NCBI GenBank assembly: GCA_977006965.1
Contig: OZ345380.1
Location: forward strand, 1,178,001-1,242,000
Direction: 5' to 3'
Length of the DNA: 64,000 nucleotides
Source: Phymatolithon calcareum
Lineage: Eukaryota; Rhodophyta; Florideophyceae; Hapalidiales
In this document: positions 31,918-43,470 of the stretch, in pieces
How the letters are laid out: each line of letters opens with the position of its first letter
Numbering within the stretch: the stretch's first letter is position 1
Made by a program: the position numbers and the translations under genes
The notes under the pieces: model-generated
Database searches by the model: none
What the model saw: only the letters and a program-made list of their open reading frames with translations
Told to the model about the DNA's origin: nothing

Positions 31918-33188
31918 GTGTCTATTTGACGAACCCCCTCAATTGAGGGGCGTTTTAAAAGCTCAAAAAAGTTTGTAAAAAGAATGCGGAACGGGTCATT
32001 CGCGCCACATTTAGTAAGGCGGGGTCGTGCTCTGCGTGAGGAGTACCGGAACTAATATGATATAAAAGCTTCGCTCGGCTCTGGAAACGAAAATGTGCTG
32101 GTCAATTACAAGAATCACATCCACCATGCCACGAGAAAAAGACCCGCGCCGAGTGGTCGGTGCACCCCTACACTCAAAAGAAACGTCTGTAACCAGTCTC
32201 GCAGAGTGCTGCAGACTATATGGGGCCTTGTCCAAGTCGAAAAAGGTGAACGGCACAGTTCAAGAGGCACTTGGGGACGAAATTAACGGTCGCGCGAGCA
32301 CATCACTTCGCGTGAAATGGGTGCTAGTTTGGCAACCGGTGATGAAGACTAAGATTTCGACAGTTAAGATTGTTAACATCAAGACAGGGAGCGCTGACGA
32401 TGATATTTCAGTCGCTCAGCAGCTTGAACCGAACCAGCAGCGGCAAAGCGCGTCAACGCCAAGGCCCGCTTACAGTACTCACCTGCGCCAATCTTCATGG
32501 CGAAACGCCAGCTCAATGACTCCAGTGGCAACCAAAAGCTCTTCAAAAGGCCTCAAAAGCTCGGAAGAAACTCTCAGAAGTGTTGAACGACCTCGCCCTG
32601 GCTCTCTCGCCTACGCGTTGCAAGGCTCTTGGGACCAAGCGTCACAAGAGGAGCTTGATGTCCTCACACCCGACCGCGAGCCGAATACTGTTGCTCATGG
32701 CGTGGCCTGGTATGAGAGGAAGGTGCTATGCCCGATTGGGGGAAGGGTTCCCCGTCAGTTCTGGAGAGTTCGCGAATCAGAACCCATTTCACGCGATGTG
32801 ACATGCTCGCGCAACCATTGATTTTTCCACGAGTACGTTCTGAACCATACCACTCATCTTTTTTCACTCCGAAAAGTCTCCGTATAGTCTGGAGCACTCT
32901 GCTAGACCGCTTTCTGATGCTATCTTGGTGTGTACTGATGTAAAGACCGTGCGCGGCCGGTGTTTTTCTCGTCGAATGGCAGGTCTGATACTTCTGAGTG
33001 ACCAACATATTTTCGTTGCTAGCGCCGAACGAAGCGAATTTAAAGAGTAGTGCGGATACTCCTCGCACAGAGCATAAGCCAGGCTTTACGAATATGGCAT
33101 GAGCGATCTGTTCCGAATTTGCTTTATGGATTTTTTCGAGCTTTCAAATCGCCCCTCAATTGAGGGAAAATTTCCGCCAAATAGACAC
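31918..33188. mobile_element. TA-flanked element with long internal inverted repeats
   Basis: Ends are GTGTCTATTTG at the left and its complement CAAATAGACAC at the right, flanked by TA. CCTCAATTGAGG follows just inside both ends. About 400 bp at each side are inverted, diverged copies: the frame near 32095-32330 (VLQTIWGLVQVEK...RVKWVLVW) reappears on the minus strand near 32790-33000 (VLQTIRRLFGVKK...RVKWVLIR). Another copy of the left half lies at 44323. No transposase is recognisable, so it looks non-autonomous. The repeated protein-like segment is unidentified and carries frame disruptions. Confidence 0.75.
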
Positions 33189-33211
33189 TAGTGCATAGTA
33201 AACTCCTTACA

Positions 33212-33509
33212 CTCCACCTGTGGTATAGTGGTAAAACTGCCTCCGCGCACCTGTGCGCATATTTCGGTATGATACAGGCAGGAATGTTGAGGTCGCCGGT
33301 TCGAGTCCTGTCACAAGCAAGAATTGAATTAATGTTCCGCAAAGGGCACACGGATGTCGCCGTGGAGTGGTGTGCAGCAGTACTAGCGCGAAGCAGATAC
33401 GCGAGTACCAGGAATGGATCCATATAAGGAACATTTAGAGGACCCCTAGATGTTGAATAATGTACACTTTGTGTAATTCGAATAACCTGCAATAAACAAA
33501 CAAACAAAC
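33212..33509 (+). mobile_element. tRNA-derived SINE with (AAAC)n tail
   Basis: 298 bp flanked by a 12-bp perfect duplication AAACTCCTTACA (33200-33211 and 33510-33521). The head has a tRNA-Gly-like A box (GTGGTATAGTGGTA, 33220-33233) and a consensus B box GGTTCGAGTCC (about 33295-33305), but the acceptor arms do not pair, so it is not a functional tRNA gene. The body shows no coding potential, and it ends in four to five AAAC units. Internal Pol III promoter, simple-repeat tail and duplication together define a SINE mobilised by a LINE. Confidence 0.88.
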
Positions 33510-33570
33510 AAACTCCTTACAAATCCCAACAGTACAGCCGTGCAAGTGGTTCCACTAAAGTGCATCACAT

Positions 33571-35196
33571 CTACTCCTTGGAACGACGACGCTTTGCCCT
33601 GGGGTTCCTCATGCTAAGACGTAGAGTCTCAGGAGTGTAAGCTCCGAACACATGTTTGATAAGGTTCTTATCGGGCTCCGAAGGCTCGTCCTCCTGTCGA
33701 TTCAGGCGGTCCAGAATGTCTGTCCCGAGCTTCTGGATAAGCCGCGCATTATAATCCCCAAGTAGGTCAATGAGCGGCTTCAACTGTCCCCTAACCGCTT
33801 TTGCAATCGCCTTGTTAACATCAGCCATCGTGCTCGCAAGCATCCGCGGCTTTAGGTACCGCTGCAGACGGCGCGTGGTCTTCTTGACACACTCCCCTCC
33901 GGGTTCATTCAGTTTGATTCGCGTAACGTAGAGCGCGACCAAGTCCTTCAGGGCACGACTCGCCGTTGGAGCATCATTTTCATCATCTGCAAGATAAATG
34001 GTGTGCCTGTAATATTTTTCTGCCTTCGCAGGATCACACAATAGAATCTGATGCATTCCCTCTTCGTACGCGGCGCCGAGATTGTGTGAGCACTTGGAGC
34101 AGCGCATGGCAGCACCGTGCCTGTAATAGTGCAGCGCCTTCTCGAGGTCAACCTTGTCCGGGAAATGACCACTCATGCCAGTTTCGTAGTGTGTACCGAG
34201 GTTGTCAAACGCATGCAAGGATCCGGCTTGGATAGCTTTGACGTAATATCGCGCTGCCATATCGAAATCGTGATCCAGACCAGCATACGCCGTCGCGTAC
34301 GAGCTGCCGACGTCATTCAATGCGTCCGGGTCCCCCAAGTCCGCAGCGCGCATATAGAGCGATAGGATGAGTTTCTCTCTCTCTGTCCGCGAACTCGGCA
34401 GGTCGCGAGTGAACGAGACGGGAGAGAAGCGGCCAGGAAACTCGTAGCACTGCGCCAGGAATACTAGCGCACGTGGAAGATTTGCGTCGGCGGCGGCCTT
34501 CACGTCGGCCTTGCCCTCCGCTGCACGTGACCCCGAGCGATGCACCGGGGCCATAGTGATAAGCCAGCGACCGCGAAGAAAACGGCCCTCGAGCGAACCA
34601 AGAGCGGCAGCCTTGGAGAATAGGGTAAAGGCCTCTTTGAGAACAGGTCCTGGGGCGTCTGGATCCGCCTTTCCAATGTGGATCGGGGGCAGAAGCGCCT
34701 CTCCTTTGGCACACAGGGCAGGGCAGTAGTCAGGGAATTTCTCAATGCATTTGTCAAGCAGCATGATACCGACAGCGCGAAGGGCTCGGCGAGAGCCCAC
34801 AAGGCCGACGGGACCGGTGAAGCAAAGTTTGGCGAACTCGACATACGCTGGGGGGCCACCCTCTGCAGCGAATGTCGCCAAGGTTTCGGCTGTGGTTCTG
34901 GGATTATCCGCGGCGGAGCGGCATACACGGTCAAAAGTCGCTTCGTCGACAACCTGTTTGACGCCAGATTCAAAGGACGGAATATTCTTCATGCCACTCT
35001 GTAGGACGTTGATGTGGCTCTGCTTTTGGAGGACATGCCGTTCGACAATCTGATCGGCGTAATCCTTCGAGGTCGCGCGCGGGCCGGGGGCGGTACTATT
35101 AGGAGACATGGATGAAACGCCGTGCTCAGCAAGTTGAGGTGAAGGGGAGTCAGTGGTGCCTGGTACAGTGACGCAAGCGAGAGGGTTGCGAGGCAT
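33571..35196 (-). CDS. Sel1-like (TPR-type) repeat protein
   Basis: 541 residues. Sel1-like helical repeats span about residues 185-405, for example ALFSKAAALGSLEGRF-type, YMRAADLGDPDALNDVG, YYVKAIQAGSLHAFDNLGTHYE and HYYRHGAAMRCSKCSHNLGAAYEEG. Such repeats form scaffolds for protein complexes in signalling or ER quality control. No signal peptide or membrane segment is visible, and the C-terminus ends in a basic cluster (NPRAKRRRSKE) that could be a nuclear signal. The N-terminal 90 residues are low complexity. It is a single exon starting at the ATG at 35196. The specific partner cannot be inferred. Confidence 0.85.
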   Translation of the reverse strand: MPRNPLACVTVPGTTDSPSPQLAEHGVSSMSPNSTAPGPRATSKDYADQIVERHVLQKQSHINVLQSGMKNIPSFESGVKQVVDEATFDRVCRSAADNPRTTAETLATFAAEGGPPAYVEFAKLCFTGPVGLVGSRRALRAVGIMLLDKCIEKFPDYCPALCAKGEALLPPIHIGKADPDAPGPVLKEAFTLFSKAAALGSLEGRFLRGRWLITMAPVHRSGSRAAEGKADVKAAADANLPRALVFLAQCYEFPGRFSPVSFTRDLPSSRTEREKLILSLYMRAADLGDPDALNDVGSSYATAYAGLDHDFDMAARYYVKAIQAGSLHAFDNLGTHYETGMSGHFPDKVDLEKALHYYRHGAAMRCSKCSHNLGAAYEEGMHQILLCDPAKAEKYYRHTIYLADDENDAPTASRALKDLVALYVTRIKLNEPGGECVKKTTRRLQRYLKPRMLASTMADVNKAIAKAVRGQLKPLIDLLGDYNARLIQKLGTDILDRLNRQEDEPSEPDKNLIKHVFGAYTPETLRLSMRNPRAKRRRSKE

Positions 35197-35467
35197 TGTA
35201 CGTGGGCAGCGACTGAGATGTCAGCCAGGCAGGGAGCAAGGCAGGCAAGCAAGCGAAGAATGTGCCCCAATTGATCCGACGATGCGTGGGTGCCGGGCAT
35301 ACGCATACGTCACTGCAGTCCCGTTTTCTGGGTGGCATAAGATCCCATCTCCTTCTTACATGTCCACCATTTAGTTTCGGCTCCGGGATTAATCTGATCT
35401 GATCTAAAGTTTGCCAGTATGCGTGCGAGATAGCCTTTTTGTCATACCAGTTCACAGCAATGCAATT

Positions 35468-35556
35468 GTAGCCGCGTACAGTACAGTGTACACACAGTAG
35501 CCGAACAAGACTTGTTCGGCTACTGTGTGTAAGGTTACACTGTCCGCGGCTGATGG
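35468..35556. repeat. Perfect-stem hairpin between two genes
   Basis: The inner arms (CACACAGTAGCCGAACAAG and its complement, 35491-35529) meet with a single unpaired base. Outer parts (GCCGCG...ACAGTGTA) pair imperfectly, giving a stem of about 40 bp in the intergenic region between the divergent Sel1 and transporter genes. It could be a tiny foldback element or a structured regulatory site. Confidence 0.7.
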
Positions 35557-35885
35557 TCCTAACAAGAGGTATGATACACGCAGCTAGAAACCCTCTAGAA
35601 AATGGAAGGTTGCCAACTTACTCCTTCAAGGGGGCACCGGGCACCTCAATAAAAATGAACAATTACACAGTGTACACAGTGAGAACAGAACTATGATACC
35701 TAGTCGATCTCGTACAGTGGACCGCTGTACGATTCGCTGCTTGTGCGGCAGTATAAATACGTGCACTGCCTCGAGCAGAACGAGAGCATATGCTCATTCC
35801 ATCATCAGTTTGTTTGTTTCCACAACCCTTGTAATTTGATTCAAACCTGATCATTTTCTCGTCCCATCGCTACGCATCTGATCAA

Positions 35886-37376
35886 ATGCCAGTCCACGAC
35901 CCTGCCTCCTTACCGTTAATTTCAGAACTTCAACCTCATCCATCGGATACACGACACGCCAAGCCAAGGACAGATCATTCACGCTATGGGAAGGGGGGCC
36001 ACGTCGCCGCTGAATCCTCTCGTCCATGGGACTCGCTCTTTCTCACTCACGCCAAACGAGTCTACAGTCGGTTTGAAATCTACCAGCTCACTGCCTCCAT
36101 GGCAGGAATTCAGGTATGCTACACAGCCCAGATCAATTTTGGATCTTCCCAACTTCAACTCCTCGGCCTCCCAGAGAAGCTAGTATCCATCGCCTGGCTT
36201 GCCGGGCCGATTTCTGGCCTCGTAATGCAGCCTATCGTGGGAGTGCTTTCCGACGGCTGCATGAGCCCTTGGGATCGCCGCCGTCCTTTTATCCTCGGCG
36301 GAGCTATCTTCACTGCGGCTTCCCTGCTTCTGTTTGCCAACGCCTCCGAGATTGCCCATGTCATTACCGAAGGCTCGTCAGCGAAGCGCATGGCACTCTC
36401 TCTAGCCGTGATATCATTCTTTCTTCTCGACTTCGCCATCCAGGCTATTCAAGGTCCTCTTCGAGCACTCGTCACGGACCTACTTCCGGACTCACAGCTT
36501 GATGAGGGAAACGCCGCCCTCGCCCTGTACGCAGGCCTCGGTAACCTCGCTGGTAGCCTCCTCGCCTCTGTACCTCTAGCCAATGTCTTCACTTTTTTCT
36601 CCACCGATGCTCAAGCTCTTTTTGCTGTAGCCGCCATCATGCTTCTGCTCACTGCCATGTTTTCACTTATTATTCCGGAGCCCCGCGCCCCTTGCGTGCT
36701 ACCCCCTCTTTCCGCCGACGAAAGTGGTCCCCACGGGATCCAATACTGGTTCACTACCCTACTTCAAACTCCGCGTCCGTTCTGGCAAGTTTTCTGCGTG
36801 CAGCTGTGCACATGGTGCGGATTTTTTGCCCTATTTGTGTATGTGAACACGTGGATTGGGCGAAATGTTTACCTAGGTTCAGGTGGTGCTCCAGCAGGGT
36901 CCGCGTCTCGCTCCTTGTTCGACAGCGGTGTTCGCCTAGGAGGAACTGCAAATGCAGTTACTACTGTTGTCACCCTAGTTTACAGCGCATGCATGCCTAT
37001 GTTGTTGGAACGACATGGAGTACTAAGGGTCTATGCGTTCTCTCAGGTCGTGGAGGCCGCATCTTTGATTTCGGCAGATTGGATTCGGGGTACACCAGGG
37101 CAGATCAAGCCCTCCTTCTGGGTGAAAGCTGCAGCAGTACTTGATACAGGAACATTTGGCGTCGTTTGGGCGACAACAATGACCGTGCCATGGACTCTTA
37201 TGGGACGCGCCCTTCTCTCCAATCGAGCATATCGGACTAAGGTCGGACTATTCACAACACTTTTCAACGCCAGTCAGTCGTTCCCTCATCTTGTAGTGGC
37301 GATTGTCGCACCTTTTATTTTGGGCTTCTCGTTTGATGACCCTGCTGCGGTGATGATGTCTTGCAGAACACTGTGA
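35886..37376 (+). CDS. MFS sugar transporter of the SLC45/plant SUT (GPH) type
   Basis: 496 residues. The first membrane helix (GIQVCYTAQINFGSSQLQLLG), followed by GLVMQPIVGVLSDGCMSPWD and RRRPFILGG after helix 2, is the signature of sucrose/H+ symporters and SLC45 proteins. I count eleven hydrophobic helices, with a long loop between helices 6 and 7 as is typical of the superfamily. The protein ends at MMSCRTL shortly after helix 11, so helix 12 seems to be missing; a further exon or a 3' truncation are both possible. Likely function is proton-coupled import of a disaccharide or similar sugar. The substrate cannot be read from the sequence. Confidence 0.85.
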   Translation: MPVHDPASLPLISELQPHPSDTRHAKPRTDHSRYGKGGHVAAESSRPWDSLFLTHAKRVYSRFEIYQLTASMAGIQVCYTAQINFGSSQLQLLGLPEKLVSIAWLAGPISGLVMQPIVGVLSDGCMSPWDRRRPFILGGAIFTAASLLLFANASEIAHVITEGSSAKRMALSLAVISFFLLDFAIQAIQGPLRALVTDLLPDSQLDEGNAALALYAGLGNLAGSLLASVPLANVFTFFSTDAQALFAVAAIMLLLTAMFSLIIPEPRAPCVLPPLSADESGPHGIQYWFTTLLQTPRPFWQVFCVQLCTWCGFFALFVYVNTWIGRNVYLGSGGAPAGSASRSLFDSGVRLGGTANAVTTVVTLVYSACMPMLLERHGVLRVYAFSQVVEAASLISADWIRGTPGQIKPSFWVKAAAVLDTGTFGVVWATTMTVPWTLMGRALLSNRAYRTKVGLFTTLFNASQSFPHLVVAIVAPFILGFSFDDPAAVMMSCRTL

Positions 37377-38480
37377 GGACTATGTCGCAACCAACTGTGT
37401 CGTGGAGCACGATTTTATAGATGGACGTACTTCTAGTGGTAGAGATAGAAGAAAACTAATTTTTTGTTCCTGAAGCACGCCTTAGCCCGACATCTACTTT
37501 CATGCGCCCTTCTCGCCAGACCCTCCGCTTCTTGCACGGGCACACTGTTTCAAGTAGAAAACCGGTCCAGCCGCATCCTTTCACATGTCATGTCGAGCTC
37601 AACAAAATATCCAATTAAGAGTGTGGAGGGATCAACCGAACCTACAGCAGCTGTTTCAGCTCAAGTAAGAACGTGGGTTGGAAATTCGTGGAATATGGAT
37701 GACCGGGATCATGCCCGCAGTGCTGCCCCCTATATCCGTTGAACAGCACCTTACAGCGACGACATTGCGGCAGTCGAACCATACCGTTTGCTTCTGCACA
37801 TACTTGCGCTTCATGGTACTGATAATATTTGGGCCTACTACAGCAGACACTGCCACGCATTCCTAAAATCGCACGTTGATAGTTAGGGACTGTGCGGAAC
37901 AACGTACACGGGCCCATGAAGCTCATTTTCCAACTCGGGCCTCCTTCAGAAAAAGTGGACTTTCCGTATTTGTATAACCTACGATTCTGTTCTATGGCCG
38001 TCTGTCGGAGGCAAAGCCGAGAAGAGAAAAACATTTCCAATCGTTTTGTTTCATCCCAATAGACGACCCCGTCTCAAACGTAGAAAAATCGCTTGCAATG
38101 GCAGTGTCTGCTTACTGCACTCACGTTCCGATCGCAGATGATCTCGCCAACGGAGCACACACGAAGACGGGAGAATTGCACGGTAAAGATCTAGGACGTG
38201 GTTAGCGAAATTGCAGAAGGAAACAGTTGTTCAGCCAGTTTTGTGGAACAAATAAGTGAAAAAGAGCTACAATTTTTTATTCTGAGACTTATACTACGAT
38301 CCCGTCAAACGATCATTTTCAATAATAATCTTTACAATAGCTGGCGTCGTACCATTAAAGCTGGTGACTTTCATTGATGACATCTGACGTTTACCTATCT
38401 CCGGTTTAAAGTCCACAGTCGAAGGAGCAAACGTACACTTCAATGTCTTTCACACAAAGGAATCACGAGAGACAAAGTCC
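37377..38480. other. Intergenic, no supported gene
   Basis: Short frames only, between the transporter and the MYB gene (which ends at 38481 on the minus strand). Nothing recognisable. Confidence 0.4.
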
Positions 38481-39176
38481 TCACCGGCTCCTTTTCAGCC
38501 GTTTCAGAGTCGCATTGTACCTGTTCTTGACTGCATTATCGCTCCTACCAGGAAGCAACCTTGCAATATCACTCCAACAATTGCCTCTTACTGCTTGCTC
38601 CCGAAGAATTATGTTATCTTCCGCCGGCGTCCAGCTGCCCTTACGGATGTCTGGACGGAGGTGATTAAGCCAGCGCTCGCGGCACTGCTTTCCAGTACGC
38701 CCGACTAGGGACGTTGAGATCAGGTTCCAGTTTTCAGGCGAGCTTCCGGCAAGCCGCTTCAAGAGCTCATCTTCTTCAGTCGTCCAGAGTCGTTTTCCTT
38801 TTCCGGAAGAACTTCCACGCTTGCGAATACCAGGGACGTTGTGTCTCGGAGCGTCATTCGGTGTACGTTCGCCACCGGACGTGGATCTCATTGCGTTTCC
38901 AGCATCATATGCGGGCATCGTTGAAGTACGATGAGTCGGCGCTCGACTGATATGCTCATTGAGCACTCCGAAGGAGGGTAGAAAGCCTTGCTGATTTGAG
39001 TTGCCGCGGCCCATGCGTTCACGGTTGACATGCCTGCTACCGTGCGAAGCCCGAAGCCCTGCGGAAGAAACTGGGACGTGAGAGCCGTGTTGGTTCTCAG
39101 GGAGTACAAGGTTCTTGACGGACATGCGCGGATGCGGGGAGTGGGTTGTTCTTGAATCAAATCGTCTGAATGCCAT
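38481..39176 (-). CDS. R2R3-type MYB transcription factor
   Basis: 231 residues with two adjacent MYB repeats at the C-terminus. R2 (about 128-176) has its three tryptophans (W131, W150, W169) and ends GKQCRERWLNHL. R3 (about 178-229) has W182 and W201, and a tyrosine at 220 (NAVKNRYNATLKR) where the third tryptophan is expected. The N-terminal 120 residues are Ser/Arg/Asn-rich and disordered. The protein stops seven residues after the last helix, so the DNA-binding domain is at the extreme C-terminus, unlike most plant R2R3-MYBs. A nuclear DNA-binding regulator; targets unknown. Confidence 0.92.
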   Translation of the reverse strand: MAFRRFDSRTTHSPHPRMSVKNLVLPENQHGSHVPVSSAGLRASHGSRHVNRERMGRGNSNQQGFLPSFGVLNEHISRAPTHRTSTMPAYDAGNAMRSTSGGERTPNDAPRHNVPGIRKRGSSSGKGKRLWTTEEDELLKRLAGSSPENWNLISTSLVGRTGKQCRERWLNHLRPDIRKGSWTPAEDNIILREQAVRGNCWSDIARLLPGRSDNAVKNRYNATLKRLKRSR

Positions 39177-42100
39177 ATCGGTGGTTGGTACGATTGTCTC
39201 CAGGCGAAGCGTGTTTGCCAGTACGAGAAGTCAGAGGACGGGGTTAAATAATGTGGATGGGCTCGGCTCGCCAGTGCTATGTGTGTATTAAAGCTGCCAA
39301 TTAGAAATCGGAGCAATAGAAACGGATCGCATGAAGGTTGCCTGGTGATAATGCGGGCCTTTGAAGAGTACATCGTCTTTGTTGTTCTGTGATTGGGGCG
39401 GCTGTAGTCTGCAGACGTGTAGTGTTCTGTAAATGACAGATGGAACTGAGTGTTTTATCCGCCAACAGAGGATTCTGGGAGCTGCAACACATGGTTCAAG
39501 AAGAACAGCGTAATCTTTATATTCCGGATTGGGATTGCATTTCATGGAAGAGAGTGGAAAGCATCCGTTTCCATTGCTCTGCACCGTGGTCCATTCCAAT
39601 GCAAATGAGCAATAAAAAGTAAATATGCTGGCAATGGTGGCCGTCGCCGAATATATCTCAGCTGGCAATTTGTATGGCTAGAACCAGTATGGGCATGTAC
39701 TACTTAAAAGTTGACTCTGTTACACTGTCGGGCGAATAGATGCTGAGATTTTCACTTTGTAAGTTGTCAAGCCGGGCTCTATGGTCAGAACTTGCTGTGC
39801 CAACAAACTACTCTAAGCAATTGGCCTATATTCTTGATATTGAATCTACTCTTTTTTGGTTGTGTGCTGCATATTGGGATAGAACGCGCTTGATTGATGA
39901 TCTGTACAGCTCTGCGATGTAGGTCACAGGAGACATCGTCTCGAGTGCCGCGTTTTTCAATGTGAAGGCATGATTGTGCGTGTCCATTAGAAACCAAGTA
40001 CGTACTGCACTAAACGACAGCCTTTCATTTCAAAACAATTCTCTGTTTCCATGATCTGGAGTAACGGTAAGAGGTATATCCAACTGATACCGGTACCGCT
40101 CAGCACGCACGTACAGCACGGTCGTTAGTATAAGTCGCGTCGATTTTGGAATTCAGTCCAACTGGAAAAAGCTATCTGTACAGTGCGTCAATGCAAAATC
40201 AACGCCAGGTGTCAGTGCTGGCGAATTTAGTCGGAAGACTAACGGTTCTGAGATGCAGACCTACACGTTTATTGAGGTGGAGTGTACGCGGCCGATCGCC
40301 CAGTTGCCGCATTTGAAGAGCGCTCTTTTAAAATCAAGGCGCTTCTTTGTCGGATATAGTTCTCATAGAGAGTGAGGGGACGCTTTGGTGAGGATAAGTC
40401 TAGCAAATATAGCTCGACTGCGATGGCGATGCAGCGCTGTCAGTGAAGGGAATTTTATCCACTTGTAGCAAGATTCGCAGAATAATCGAACGACATCAAT
40501 AAACTGATTTTGTTCCAGAGTTTCTGTTCTTTACGCCTCTTCGTTTCTTTTTGAGCCACCTGTACTGCTTCTCACGTCGAGATTGTTGTTCAGTAGTTGC
40601 TTCCAAAAGGGAGGGCTCCTCAACATGACGAGTGCGTCAGAGTGGCAGCATCGATAATTATAACGGATCAACGAGCGCAATGCGCCTGTTTCCTTCAATA
40701 AAGTAGACCAACGAGCTTAGGCTACGTCATCGACGTACACTGTCGGTGATTACTGGGTAAAACAAATTCAAGTGAAACGTTGACACCAGGTACAACGGCC
40801 ACGAACAACAAGAAGAGACACGCAGGGGATAACGGTAGTTTGTTTCTACAAGTGTGCGGTGCGTGCGAACGGAGCCACAATAGACATAATGACTGGATGT
40901 TCGAAGAGGGGCAGAATTTTCAGGGTCTTCGAAGAAGGACGCGATTTGCCGATGAGTGAGGAAGTGCATTTGCGTTCTTGTGCGTCTGTCTGTCTTGATA
41001 GGGAGTCCGTCTGTCTTTTGTCACCCGGGCATCTACCACCAGGTCTATGCTTTCAAAACTCCATCTCTCGTTTTTGCGCTACTGGCTCGTGTCCTAGGGC
41101 ATACCGCGTTGTTTTAAAACCAGCCACCGAGTACACGCTCCAGTCGTGCTACGTGGGTGGGCGGACACAGAAAAAAAGTAGGATTGATCAGGTGATGTTT
41201 CCCTGGATCGATCCGTTTTTGTGGGAGAACTCTCTAGAATGCGAGGGTTGTTGAATGTAAAATTTCATAGATTCCAGAGACCAGCCAGCGGGGACTAAAT
41301 GCTGAAGCAGATTTGTACATATCGCTGTGGCCGTTGCAAAAGAACAGTTCACATGTGGAACGTAGATTTTTATATATTAAGTGGTGCTTATCTTGTACGA
41401 TGGCGTGTCTTCACCGAGACACGAGTAAGGAAAGAATATCTCTTCACTGTTAAGCGGTGTCGAAGCAGCCGGGAGAGATTCGGTGTGTTGATGCAGCTTA
41501 TTGGCAGCCACCATGTCAACAGATTTTAACATTTAGAAGGCCTTGGAAAACGCATTGTGTTGTGGATGTGCCTGCAGGCTCCTCACCCTATTTGTTTCCC
41601 GCATGTTTCAGCTCAGTACTGTCACCATAAATAGACGCCGCTTGGATACGAGGAACCGTAGCTATCAGTGCGTATTTCGACGAAAGCAATGGCCTCCTCC
41701 CCAAGCTCATGGGATACATTCGCGTCTCTCAACAACATTTTCAATGCTGTCGACAGCACACGTTTTTCGGGGAGAAAATGTGCCACGGCCTCTACAGTTC
41801 GCATTAGCGATCATACTGTATGCATAGGTACAGAAATAATGCATGAGAAGGATAGGATGAAGATGGAACGTTGAATTGAAAGTCCGGCCGGGCCGATCGC
41901 GAATGAACAATTTCCTTTCACGGAATAGTGTAGAAACAAAGCATCAAAGGGTAGAAATTATTAAGCCGGGAGCGCGTTGGTGGAAGTGGAAACGGAAGCG
42001 AGGGTTCAGGCCCGTCTTGATTTCAAACGTGGAATTGATCCGCGGGAATAAAGTGCTTGCAGTGGCAATAGAATTATTTTTTGTTTTGGAGATTTATCCA

Positions 42101-43470
42101 CCCCAGCAGCACGAAATGATTGTGAATGCAAGCAACCAGACGTAATGCTGCGCGAAGGGCAAGACGGCGTGCAGGTTTTCGTGAGTGGCCAAGAGAATGA
42201 ATTTGAGGAATCTTAAGCTAAAGCCAGTGGGGCTTGTGGAGTAGACAGTTTTAACTGTCTGCTTCGTGACCAAGTCGGCCTATGCCTTGTAGCCATGTGC
42301 ACTTCCTGAAGAAAATGTACGTGCTGAATTTGCGCCCAAGGAAACCGTTATGAGAGGCGCGGAATGCATAATATTATGAAGACGGGTCTCGAAAGAGAAG
42401 AAGTGGTCAATATGCAACGACATGGACTCATCCAATAGTTGGCCGCTCTACAGTAAACGCCTTCATCATCTCTCTTGCCCTGACTTCACTGCCACTACAG
42501 TGCCACTCGGTACTTGCTCCTCTGTCCCAAATTGAAATCATACACTACTTCACGTCCACAACAAACGCTCCCGAGATTGACAGTCCACAGCAATCGATGG
42601 ACGTTTCTGTACAGTACGCAGTTCACCTTGAAACTGTACTGTCCTCCTACATATATCATAACTATGATTTGTATGTAATGTACTGTACCTCTTCACTCCC
42701 AGTCGTGCCTCACTTGAGGAGGCGCGTTTCCATCCTGTACATGCGAGACCCGATGGCCATTACTCTCGTTGAAAGCTGTACGAGAAAACGCACGGCAACG
42801 CTTGCACGTGCAAGAGCGATCAACCGATGCTTTTAGATTGAAATGACTCTGCATTTTTGAACCTCGATTGCTCATTTGCTTGACCACGAACGAACACATG
42901 CATTCATTCCGAAATCATCAAGTCGAAAACGTGCGTCTTGACTGACCTTCGCTATGTAAATGAGATTGCACGTGCAGCCCTGTCTGTAGGTATTTCCAGG
43001 TTCCATTCAAACAATTATCATCGGTATCATCGGTAAAGGCCATGAAAACTGTTCGGTGTTCTTTCGCAATCAAGCTGCATACACCATTCCGGACACCCTA
43101 TCTCTTGCTGAACCAGTTCCATGAAGTTGCTTGATATGGAGTTCACCATCAGCCTATTTTGGGCTTAGTATAGCCTCTTTCTCTGGCGTATGGAAGCCTG
43201 CAACATCATTTATTGTGTTCAATCTCTTGAACCTTGTGTGCTTGATTTTGTGAAGAACGCTGCCGGAATACGATACGGATAGCTGACAATGTCCTTTCTC
43301 CTGCCAGACATTGTCTGAAGCCCTACCCACTGTATAGGCTGTGCTTGACTATATCCGTGGCTTGCTGAAATAGACGAGAGAGCAAACTGTACGTTGATCA
43401 GACTGACTTCACACCTGCTGCGATTCAGCAACTACCGGATCCACACACATAACATCAACACAACAACTTT
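39177..43470. other. 4.3-kb gene-poor interval
   Basis: No frame here has recognisable protein features; the longest (about 160 codons near 38.9-39.4 kb and 132 codons near 40.86 kb) look like chance frames. I see no tRNA, rRNA or clear transposon ends. It may contain untranslated regions, decayed repeats or non-coding RNA that cannot be told from sequence alone. Confidence 0.4.

Noticed and set aside
33212-33310. Possible tRNA-Gly gene (A and B boxes present)
   Set aside because: The acceptor arms do not pair, the spacing between boxes is long, and the sequence lies inside a SINE with tail and target duplication.
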